NCBI GenBank assembly: GCA_900552245.1
Contig: URYY01000007.1
Span: 1-29,847, forward strand
DNA: 29,847 nucleotides
Direction of reading: 5' to 3'
Source of the DNA: an uncultured Opitutales bacterium
GTDB taxonomy: Bacteria; Verrucomicrobiota; Verrucomicrobiia; Opitutales; Intestinicryptomonadaceae
Made by a program: the position numbers and the translations under genes. Below the pieces are notes generated by a model. That model did not search any database. It saw only the letters and a program-made list of their open reading frames with translations, and was not told the origin of the DNA. Shown piece after piece: positions 6,313-12,843 of the stretch (position 1 is its first letter; every line of letters begins with the position of its first letter).

Positions 6313-7941
6313 ATGGCAAGACTGATACCACCTCTGTATGTAGATACGCGTTCACCCGGCGAGAAAATGATTTTTGACGCATTTGAGGGCGACGAGCTCT
6401 CAAAAGATTGGGTCGTCTTCCACTCTTTGGATATGCCCAAGCATCAGACTCAGGGTGAGGGCGAAATAGATTTTGTGGTTCTCATACCCGGAATGGGTGT
6501 TATGTGCCTTGAGGTGAAAGCTTCGCCGAACATAGCAAGAAGAGGTGGAATGTGGCGGACTATGGGAAAGTCTTACAGAGATCCGCGCGGGCCTTTTAAG
6601 CAGGTTAAAGACAATACCTTTAGCCTATTAAGGCGCGTGAAGTCGGCGCACAAGCAGATGTCGAGAGTGCCGTTTTTCGGGCTTGTGGTTTTTACGGCCT
6701 GCAAGTTTAGAGCTCTTACAAGAGAAACCCAACAGGAGTGGGACGACTTTGATTTTATAGACGCAAGCGACCTTGCAAGACATCCCATATCCGAACTCAT
6801 TAAAAGGGCCTTTATCGAGCAGACAAAGCGGCATAAACTGGAGCTTGGCGATTTTAATGAGGAGCGATTTAATGAGATGGTGGACATATTGCGCCCGGAC
6901 TTTGAAAATATGCTAACTCCCCGCGAGAGGCTTGAAAATTCAGAGATACAGGCGCGCCGATACACTCGTGAGCAGTTTAAAATTCTAGACGGAATACTTC
7001 TAAACGAGCGCATAGTTGTCGACGGACTTGCGGGCACTGGAAAAACAATACTGGCAATAGAGTACGCGCGCAGAATGTCGAAAAAGGGCATAGTCTTGTT
7101 TCTGACTCCGGTCTGGAAGTTGGGGCAGTACCTCGCCAATGAAACTAGGCTTGCACCGCCAAATTTTGTAGGTTCCTTTCAAAATTTTAAGAAACTCTAC
7201 TTTGACGGCGATAAGCTGTCGGCGCGCTTTGACGGATATTTTGACTATCTTGTTTTAGATGAGGCCCAGGATTTTGTGGAAAGCGGCGCCTTTAAAGATT
7301 TTAATGCGGCGCTAAAGGGAGGCATTGAAAATGGCAAGTGGATTATGTTTGGCGATTACTACTCCCGCAGATTTGAGCACTCGCAGCTAGAAAAGTTTGA
7401 CGAGTTTAGAAAGAAATACAGGCCTACAATCTGCACTCTTACGGAAAACTGCAGAAATCCGTCTGGACTTGCAAAGCTTGTCGAAGATTTGGTAGGATTT
7501 GGAAAAAAATACGGCGCTCTTATGCGAACAGAGTCTGAATCCGGGCTCAAGGTCGATTTTTACGACACTTTGCGTCAGCAAACTTCAATGTTAGTCGATA
7601 TTTTAAACGAGCTTTTAAATTCCGGCATAGGTGCAAGCTCAATAGCGATACTCAGCGCCAAGAGCGAGGAGTGCGTCTTGCCTCTTGCAAACGGCAACAT
7701 CTGGAAAAATAAAATGAGCTCTGAAATCGGGCAGAACAAGATTGTGCACGCAAAGGTTGAGGACTTTAAGGGCTTGGAGAGCGATTTTGTAATTCTTACG
7801 GATTTGGAAAGTTTGGATACTCCGGAGGCCAGGCGAACTTTTTACTTGGGGGCAACTAGGGCAAAGGCCGGCTTGTACATACTTGCGAATAAGCGCCTAG
7901 AAAAAACTTTTTCGGAGGCGGAGAAAAATTTGAGCGAGTAG
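6313..7941 (+). CDS. NERD nuclease-domain / UvrD-like SF1 helicase fusion
   Basis: A 542-residue two-domain protein. The N-terminal NERD domain (about 10-135) carries a PD-(D/E)xK-like set: E17 in PGEKMI, D53 in GEGEIDFVVL, and E67/K69 in CLEVKAS. The C-terminal part (about 215-530) is an SF1 helicase: Walker A GLAGTGKT (238-245), Walker B LVLDEAQD (313-320), a TENCRNP segment near 377-383, a motif-V-like KGLESDFVILTD (about 486-497) and GATRAKAGLYIL with the arginine finger (513-524). It is shorter than UvrD/PcrA. NERD-helicases are widespread and poorly understood; roles in DNA repair or phage defence are proposed for relatives. The start has no clear ribosome binding site. It stands alone, flanked by a TetR gene and a secreted isomerase-like gene. 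Confidence 0.85.
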   Translation: MARLIPPLYVDTRSPGEKMIFDAFEGDELSKDWVVFHSLDMPKHQTQGEGEIDFVVLIPGMGVMCLEVKASPNIARRGGMWRTMGKSYRDPRGPFKQVKDNTFSLLRRVKSAHKQMSRVPFFGLVVFTACKFRALTRETQQEWDDFDFIDASDLARHPISELIKRAFIEQTKRHKLELGDFNEERFNEMVDILRPDFENMLTPRERLENSEIQARRYTREQFKILDGILLNERIVVDGLAGTGKTILAIEYARRMSKKGIVLFLTPVWKLGQYLANETRLAPPNFVGSFQNFKKLYFDGDKLSARFDGYFDYLVLDEAQDFVESGAFKDFNAALKGGIENGKWIMFGDYYSRRFEHSQLEKFDEFRKKYRPTICTLTENCRNPSGLAKLVEDLVGFGKKYGALMRTESESGLKVDFYDTLRQQTSMLVDILNELLNSGIGASSIAILSAKSEECVLPLANGNIWKNKMSSEIGQNKIVHAKVEDFKGLESDFVILTDLESLDTPEARRTFYLGATRAKAGLYILANKRLEKTFSEAEKNLSE

Positions 7942-7949
7942 GATTTTGC

Positions 7950-7978
7950 CGCCAAACTTTCCGGGGACTGGCGTTTTT
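7950..7978 (+). terminator. Probable terminator after the NERD-helicase gene
   Basis: CGCCA (7950-7954) pairs with TGGCG (7969-7973), closing a 14-nt loop, and TTTTT follows at 7974-7978. The stem is short but correctly placed 8 nt after the stop codon. Confidence 0.5.
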
Positions 7979-8044
7979 ATTTAAATCTAGCTCAGAGCTT
8001 AAAAAATACTTGTGTCGAAATATTTCAAAGGCTACTCTCGCGGA

Positions 8045-8851
8045 ATGAAAAAATTTGCTTGCCTTATTCTTGTTGCATTTTTCTCTATCGCTCAGCTTTT
8101 TGCCGCAGAGAGAAAAATCGCTCTGCAAACTTACTCGTTTTCGGATCTTCCGCTAGACGAGCTCGTGCCCGTGCTAAAGGAGCTCGGTATAGATACTCTG
8201 GGCTGTTCGGGGGGCTTGAAGATTAGCGATAAATATCCGAATGTACGCTTTAACAACGGCATGACGAAAGAGCAGCGCGACTATGTTAAAAAAATCTTAA
8301 AGGACAACAATTTGAAAATTGCCTCTTACGGCGTTGTCTACTCGAAGACGGAAAAGGACGTGGAAAATTTATGCAAGTTCGCCCGCGAATTTAATTGCCC
8401 TGCCATAATAACCGAAGACGCGCCCTCTCAGTTTCCATTCTGGGAGAAGTATTGCGATATTTACGGGGTAAAAATGGCGCTGCACAACCATGCAACTAAC
8501 GTCAAAAATAATTACTACAATCCCGAGTACGTTCACAGCCTAATCAAAGATTACAAAAACATCTACGCCTGTGCTGACAATGGGCATTGGGCCCGCTCAG
8601 GTGTAGATACCATTAAGGGACACAATATCTTGAAGGGAAAGCTGCTTGTAATACACCTTAAAGATACGAATAAGTTCGGAGATCTCTCCGGCACTTGCCG
8701 CCCATTTGGCGAGGGAGTTTTGAACCTCAAGGAGGTTTTGAAGAATCTGGATAAGCAGGGTTACGATTCTTACTTTGTGATAGAGTACGAGGGCGCTAAG
8801 AATCCGGTGGAGCAGGTTAAAAAGTGCGTTGATTTTTTAAAAAATAACTGA
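8045..8851 (+). CDS. Exported sugar phosphate isomerase/epimerase-like TIM-barrel protein
   Basis: From ATG 8045 the product has 268 residues and begins with a textbook signal peptide (MKKFACLILVAFFSIAQLFA, then AERK), so it is predicted to be periplasmic; the frame upstream to 8012 would only spoil the signal. The mature part is a xylose-isomerase-like AP2Ec barrel (PF01261): QTYSF at the first strand, then the metal-ligand positions E124 (ITEDAP), H147 and H149 (LHNHAT), D178 and H181 (ADNGHW), H204 (VIHLKD) and E247 (VIEYEG). All candidate metal ligands are retained, so it should be active. Such secreted relatives are common in Planctomycetes, Verrucomicrobia and Bacteroidetes; the substrate is unknown. 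A terminator follows, making it monocistronic. Confidence 0.85.
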   Translation: MKKFACLILVAFFSIAQLFAAERKIALQTYSFSDLPLDELVPVLKELGIDTLGCSGGLKISDKYPNVRFNNGMTKEQRDYVKKILKDNNLKIASYGVVYSKTEKDVENLCKFAREFNCPAIITEDAPSQFPFWEKYCDIYGVKMALHNHATNVKNNYYNPEYVHSLIKDYKNIYACADNGHWARSGVDTIKGHNILKGKLLVIHLKDTNKFGDLSGTCRPFGEGVLNLKEVLKNLDKQGYDSYFVIEYEGAKNPVEQVKKCVDFLKNN

Positions 8852-8872
8852 GCGAATTTCTCCCTAAAAATG

Positions 8873-8900
8873 GCGCTCGATGTCGGGTGCTATTTTTTTT
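8873..8900 (+). terminator. Rho-independent terminator after the isomerase-like gene
   Basis: GCGCTCG (8873-8879) folds with CGGGTGC (8884-8890) using two wobble pairs, followed by TA and eight T. The T-tract on the + strand and its place 22 nt after the stop support termination. Confidence 0.65.
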
Positions 8901-9063
8901 GCGCTAGAACTTTATAAGAATCTTGATTTTAATGTGATAATGATTGCGCTTTTTTTTAGCGCTTATCCGAATTTTAAAGTATTTTAATTAGCTCTTGTAA
9001 TAGTTCCAATTTTTATCAGAATTGCGACGCTTTGCTTGTGGAACTTTTAGAAAGGATTTTACA

Positions 9064-9606
9064 GTGAAAAAATTGGCTTTAAATAGGGCTTTTCTAATGT
9101 TTGAAAAGGGGCCGCTTGTATTGCTTTCAACGAAAAATGGGGATAAATGCAATATAATGCCGCTAAGTTGGTTAGCAGTCATAGATTTTACACCTCGATT
9201 TGTAATCTGCACCGGGCTTTGGAACTACAGTTGCGAGGCTCTTATAAAATCAGGGGAATGTGTTTTGGCTGTCCCCGGAGTCGATTTGCTAGACAGATCT
9301 ATTGAGGCTGGAAATGTAAGCGGCAGAGATTGCGATAAATTTAAGTTGTGCGGATTTAAAAGAGCTAAGGCAAAATTTGTCGAAGCTGCTCTCGTTCGAG
9401 ACTGCATCTGCAATGTGGAATGCAAGCTCATAGAGCACATAGAAAAATACGACCTGTTTATACTTGAAGGGATAGCCGCTTGGAAAACTGATAGGCGCGA
9501 AAAGCGGGCAATACACGCGGTTGGAGATGGAAGCTTTGTAGCAGATGGCGAGCTTTTTGATAGAAGGCTTCTTATGCAAAAAATTCCCGAATGGCTAAAG
9601 AGATAA
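9064..9606 (+). CDS. Flavin reductase-like, FMN-binding split-barrel protein
   Basis: I choose GTG 9064 because AAAGGA at 9051-9056 sits 7 nt before it; the frame reaches further upstream to 9022 but without a ribosome binding site. The 180-residue product looks like the flavin_reduct family (PF01613): PLVLLSTKNGDKCNIMPLSW near residues 17-36, where the N-x-M-P-x-S-W segment normally contacts FMN, then FVICTG, SGECVLAVPG and the CKLIEH strand of the second half. Family members use FMN/FAD as a reductase or as a simple flavin-binding protein. It is cytoplasmic, monocistronic, and the partner is unknown. Moderate Cys content (about seven) is slightly unusual for this family. Confidence 0.8.
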   Translation: MKKLALNRAFLMFEKGPLVLLSTKNGDKCNIMPLSWLAVIDFTPRFVICTGLWNYSCEALIKSGECVLAVPGVDLLDRSIEAGNVSGRDCDKFKLCGFKRAKAKFVEAALVRDCICNVECKLIEHIEKYDLFILEGIAAWKTDRREKRAIHAVGDGSFVADGELFDRRLLMQKIPEWLKR

Positions 9607-9761
9607 AGTAGAGATACATCATTTTATTAGCATGCTAGGCCATATTCCAAGACCTTTGAGCGGAAAATTAGTGAAATTGCTGCTAAGCATTAAATGGGGC
9701 TGCGAGTTTTCCAAGTTTACGCAATGTTAAAAATAAGAGCTTTAAAAATTCTATTTAAAAT

Positions 9762-9787
9762 AAAAAAAGACCCGCTTAAAGCGGGTC
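9762..9787 (-). terminator. Rho-independent terminator for the PEP-CTERM fragment
   Basis: On the minus strand GACCCGC pairs with GCGGGTC (9781-9787 with 9769-9775, loop of 5) and is followed by a run of seven T (plus-strand A run 9762-9768). It lies 31 nt after the stop of the PEP-CTERM frame. Confidence 0.85.
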
Positions 9788-9818
9788 AAAAAATGAAGAA
9801 TTTTGCTTGTTTAGAGCT

Positions 9819-9956
9819 TTAGCGCCTTTTTTTGTAAGAAGCTATAACTAAAGCCAGTGCGCCAAACAAGGCGGCAAAGGTTGCCGGTTCCGGAACTGCC
9901 ACGCTGTAAGAGTATGTGAAATCATGGACGCCCCAACTTAGTTCCGAGATATCCAT
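9819..9956 (-). pseudogene. Orphan PEP-CTERM sorting tail (truncated gene or mini-protein)
   Basis: The minus-strand frame from ATG 9956 encodes 45 residues that are almost entirely a PEP-CTERM signal: VPEPATFAALFGAL, a hydrophobic stretch ending in VIAS, and the basic terminus YKKRR followed by TAA. Just before it is WGVHDFTYSYSVA, the kind of beta-strand end usually found before such a tail. The same frame stays open upstream to a stop near 10065, but no signal peptide or body of a secreted protein is present, and the extra codons look non-coding. PEP-CTERM proteins need a Sec signal to reach exosortase, so this is most likely the 3' relic of a deleted or rearranged surface-protein gene whose terminator survives. 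No exosortase gene is in the window. Confidence 0.75.
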
Positions 9957-10092
9957 AGTTGTTCTTTTATTTAAGAAATTTTTTTGCAGCAGCTTTTGCG
10001 AGGTTAGACTTTCAATTTTGCACTCATAAAAACAGTTAGAATTTATCGCCCAGCTTTTGCCGCTCTAACTGTAGCGAAAGGATTAGTCCTAA

Positions 10093-10132
10093 ACATAAAA
10101 GCCTCGCATGTGGCTGGCGAACGGCAAGGCTT
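10093..10132 (-). terminator. Hairpin after the small membrane protein gene pair
   Basis: On the minus strand AAGCCTTGC pairs with GCGAGGCTT (plus 10124-10132 with 10099-10107; one G-U), loop of 16, followed by a weak T-rich stretch. It lies about 70 nt after the stop at 10200, so it may end that operon. The T-tract is poor. Confidence 0.4.
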
Positions 10133-10199
10133 GTAAGCAAATTAGTAGATATGCGATGTTTGTTTTATTAAAAAAGCTTATACAGACTCTTTGAATATG

Positions 10200-10451
10200 T
10201 TACGCATTCAGTTTCAAAGCTTTATTTCTCAGATAGTTTCTCAGAGACACTCCAATAATTGCAAAGACCGAAAGCCAAAATAGTGTTCCAAAAACGGCTA
10301 TGCCAATCATGTATGGCACTACATCTTTAGCAACAATATCTGCGTTTGCAGGTTCCGCTTGAGCGTGAAATTGAACTGCCAAAAGGCAAGTGAGCACTAA
10401 AACTATCGCTACTGAAAGCGCTGCAAAAATTGATAGGTTCTTTAGCTTCAT
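10200..10451 (-). CDS. Small two-TM membrane protein (83 aa)
   Basis: Not recognised. Residues about 5-28 are hydrophobic (a signal anchor, or a signal peptide ending near HAQA), a polar loop with AEPANAD follows, then a second TM helix at about 46-69 and a basic C-terminus (RNYLRNKALKLNA). A strong ribosome binding site (AAGGAAG, about 7 nt before the ATG) supports translation. It is the second gene of a leftward pair; the upstream small membrane gene ends 74 nt away. The pair could be an envelope-stress or toxin-like small membrane module, but nothing in the sequence proves this. Confidence 0.65.
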   Translation of the reverse strand: MKLKNLSIFAALSVAIVLVLTCLLAVQFHAQAEPANADIVAKDVVPYMIGIAVFGTLFWLSVFAIIGVSLRNYLRNKALKLNA

Positions 10452-10525
10452 ACTTAACTTCCTTTTTAAGAATTTTTATTTTTTTACTGCAATAAATTTC
10501 TCAATTACTTTTTGAGAAACGTGAA

Positions 10526-10774
10526 TCAATTTTTTTTAGGTGTATTTGCGCCTTTATTATCCTTTCTTTGTATTAAATATATGAGTACTAGTATGAGAAG
10601 CCCAACGTAGCTAAATACGAGGCACAGTATAAAATTTATGATTTTTACACTATTGTTTTTTGCCGGCAAAAGCAGCGAAAGAAATGCCGGAATTAAGAAA
10701 GCAAAAATCGCCTTATGCCAAGTGTGGCCCCCAAGGCAGCTTAGAAAAGCAAGTAAATTTATTGTAGAAATCAT
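10526..10774 (-). CDS. Small two-TM membrane protein (82 aa)
   Basis: Not recognised. Predicted TM helices lie at about 20-37 (AIFAFLIPAFLSLLLP) and about 45-68, separated by a short polar turn (AKNNS); the C-terminus is hydrophilic and basic (QRKDNKGANTPKKN). The layout resembles tiny TM2-, DUF- or superinfection-immunity-like membrane proteins, but I see no decisive motif. AAGGGGAG lies about 9 nt before the ATG. A near-consensus promoter stands at 10854-10883. It is probably cotranscribed with the 83-aa gene behind it. Confidence 0.65.
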   Translation of the reverse strand: MISTINLLAFLSCLGGHTWHKAIFAFLIPAFLSLLLPAKNNSVKIINFILCLVFSYVGLLILVLIYLIQRKDNKGANTPKKN

Positions 10775-10853
10775 AGCTATATCTCCCCTTCGCTAAGTAT
10801 TCTCTCCAAAAACAACTTCCGTATCAGAACGCTAGCTAAGCTCGAACAGGTAA

Positions 10854-10883
10854 ATTATGCGTTAAACTGCTTAAAGTTGTCAA
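10854..10883 (-). promoter_or_regulatory. Sigma70-type promoter of the small membrane gene pair
   Basis: On the minus strand TTGACA (plus 10878-10883) and CATAAT (plus 10854-10859) are 18 nt apart. Transcription would start near 10847, leaving a leader of about 70 nt before the ATG at 10774. Confidence 0.65.
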
Positions 10884-11235
10884 TATATTTTACGTATTTC
10901 TCTTATGAATTTTTATTTGTATTTTTGTTTGTACACTCAGTTTTAGGTTGCTTAATGTTTAGATAGTAAGCTGTAGCGCGCAAGTTCTCTGGATTTTTAT
11001 TGCGCAAAAAGAGTCTCAACTTTTTCCCTTAGAGGATTCAGATTTCGCACTGCGGAACTTTTTGCAACTGGGTATTTTACAAGTTCTTGAGATTTTAAGT
11101 TTCTAAGGATTAGGTCGGAAGCTTTGATATAATAGAACAGATAAGAATTGATTTAACTTGCGCATTTATCGGGCAATTTGAGCTTTACAGTAAAAATGTA
11201 TCCGCGGAAAATTTAAAATTTTTTAAAGAAAAAAC

Positions 11236-11285
11236 TTGACGATTAAAATAAAGTCAACCATTTGGTTTAAATGTTTATTTTAAAC
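11236..11285. promoter_or_regulatory. Three adjoining inverted repeats, candidate TetR operators of the RND operon
   Basis: TTGAC-N12-GTCAA (11236-11257), AACCA-TT-TGGTT (11256-11267) and GTTTAAA-N7-TTTAAAC (11265-11285) tile one continuous 50-bp stretch. TTGACG at the left edge could also serve as a -35 box, but no good -10 at normal spacing is visible. The last gene of the downstream operon encodes a TetR repressor, the obvious candidate to bind here. Confidence 0.5.
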
Positions 11286-11585
11286 AGACACTGGAATCTT
11301 TAAAAATATATGTCGGGTAAGTCCAACAGCTTTAATTCGATTTTTTCAGTTGAAGCGCCAAGCTCTGAAGGTTTGGCGTCTGCAGCGGTGGAATCCGCGC
11401 GCCTCTTACTTCTGATGTTTGACTTTCCCCCAATTATGCCAAAATTTACAAACTACCAGCAACTGCCATCTAGCTTTTTTGTTAAATTAAGTTTACCCGT
11501 GAGCAATCGCTTTGGGGTGGCTTCGCTTCCGCTTGATAAAAATTCAGGTTGTGGAGCTTCTGGCGTTTTGCGCGCCTTAATTTAA

Positions 11586-11621
11586 AGGAGGTTTGCTGCG
11601 GGATATCCCTGAGAGGCAAAC
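11586..11621 (+). promoter_or_regulatory. Structured leader element with unused AGGAGG
   Basis: AGGAGG (11586-11591) is followed by no usable start codon at normal distance. GTTTGC (11591-11596) pairs with GCAAAC (11616-11621), enclosing the perfect palindrome GGGATATCCC (11600-11609). The hairpin lies 65 nt before the adapter ATG and may influence its expression. Confidence 0.35.
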
Positions 11622-11686
11622 TAATTGGATGTTTCTTACACACGCGTCCAAGAATTAAAAATAATTCACAATTTTAAGGAAATACT

Positions 11687-12823
11687 ATGAAAATGCTAAA
11701 TAAAACCATTGTAACTCTATCGGCCATAGCGCTGTTGTGCGGGTGCTCAAACAAGGAGCAAAAGCCCGCTGCCATAATGCAAGCGGAGGATGTTTGCGTG
11801 GCTTCGCCAATGCAAAAGCCGGTGGAAATTTGGGACAATTTTACGGCGAGAATCGAGGCTGTTAAATCAGTTGAAATAAGGGCTCGAGTCAGCGGCTATC
11901 TGACTCTGATAAACTTCTCAGAGGGCCAGATGGTAAAGAAGGGAGATTTGCTATTTATAATAGACCCGAGGCCTTACGAGGCAAAAGTTATGATGGCCAA
12001 GGCCAAAGTAAAGGAAGTTGAGGCGAGGCTTGCACTTGCAAAGAACAATGTGGCAAGAGCAAAAAACATGTACGAGTCCACAGTTATTTCAAAGGAGGAG
12101 CTCGATACTAGAAATGCAGAACTCTTGGCGCAGGAGGCCTCTCTTGCAAGTGCTAAGGCGGAGCTTGAAGATGCTGAGCTAAATCTTGAGTTTACTCATA
12201 TAATAGCGCCAATATCGGGCAGAATTAGCGAGTCTTATCTGGACGAGGGCAACCTAGTTACGGCGGATTCAACTTTGCTTACAAGCATAGAGAAGGCGGA
12301 CGTAGTTCAAGCCTACTTTGAGGCTAGCGAGCGCGATATAGTAAATTACGACGCCTTAGGGTTGTTTGGCAAAATCGACCAGAAGAAACTCACCGGGCCT
12401 GAGGTCGAATTGAGTTTGACAAGCGACGCTGCAAAGAAATTTAAAGGCGAGGTAACCTACTTTGACAACCGCATAGGCAGGTCCACTTCAAGCTTGACAA
12501 TGCGAGCGAATGTAAAGAACGACGAGCTTCTCTTAAAGCCTGGAATGTTTGCAAAGCTCAGGTTGAAAGTTTCGGATTCTCAAGAGGCCCTTTTGGTTCG
12601 CGAGACTGCAATAGGAACGGATATGGTGGGCAGGTTTGTGTACACTGTCGATAAGGACGGCAAGGTTGCTTACAAAGCCGTGAAAGTAGGGCGCTTGATA
12701 GGCCCCTACAGAATAATCGAGAGCGGGCTTACAAAGGACGACAAAGTTATAGTTAAGGGGCTTCACAACGCAGCCGTTGGGCGCGCAGTCAAGGCCACAG
12801 AAATTTCCATGGACGCCGAGTAG
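11687..12823 (+). CDS. RND efflux periplasmic adapter (membrane fusion) lipoprotein
   Basis: A 378-residue adapter of the AcrA/MexA/MexE type. The N-terminus is a lipoprotein signal with lipobox LCGC (Cys20). The barrel-sandwich (lipoyl) half-motifs are visible: VEIRARVSGYL followed by EGQMVKKGDLLFIIDPRPYEA (about 63-105), then a coiled-coil hairpin of alternating Lys/Glu/Ala, and the returning half IIAPISGRISESYLDEGNLV. The beta-barrel and membrane-proximal domains follow, with LLKPGMFAKLRL near residue 280. AAGGAA lies 6-8 nt before the ATG. It bridges the inner-membrane pump and the outer-membrane channel encoded by the next two genes, 20 nt and beyond downstream. Confidence 0.95.
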   Translation: MKMLNKTIVTLSAIALLCGCSNKEQKPAAIMQAEDVCVASPMQKPVEIWDNFTARIEAVKSVEIRARVSGYLTLINFSEGQMVKKGDLLFIIDPRPYEAKVMMAKAKVKEVEARLALAKNNVARAKNMYESTVISKEELDTRNAELLAQEASLASAKAELEDAELNLEFTHIIAPISGRISESYLDEGNLVTADSTLLTSIEKADVVQAYFEASERDIVNYDALGLFGKIDQKKLTGPEVELSLTSDAAKKFKGEVTYFDNRIGRSTSSLTMRANVKNDELLLKPGMFAKLRLKVSDSQEALLVRETAIGTDMVGRFVYTVDKDGKVAYKAVKVGRLIGPYRIIESGLTKDDKVIVKGLHNAAVGRAVKATEISMDAE

Positions 12824-12843
12824 AGCAAAAGGGGTGACTCTTT

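Larger units (their letters stand above)
10884..11686. other. Long leader/intergenic region before the RND operon
   Basis: About 800 nt without a convincing gene. A 91-codon frame (11310-11585) exists but has no ribosome binding site and no recognisable similarity. The functional content I can support is a block of inverted repeats at 11236-11285 and a structured stretch with an unused Shine-Dalgarno sequence at 11586-11621. If the promoter is near the inverted repeats, the RND mRNA carries an untranslated leader of about 400 nt. Confidence 0.55.

Noticed and set aside
11310..11585. 91-codon plus-strand frame before the RND operon
   Set aside because: No ribosome binding site, no recognisable similarity, and it lies in what looks like an untranslated leader. 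Kept only as a description of the gap.
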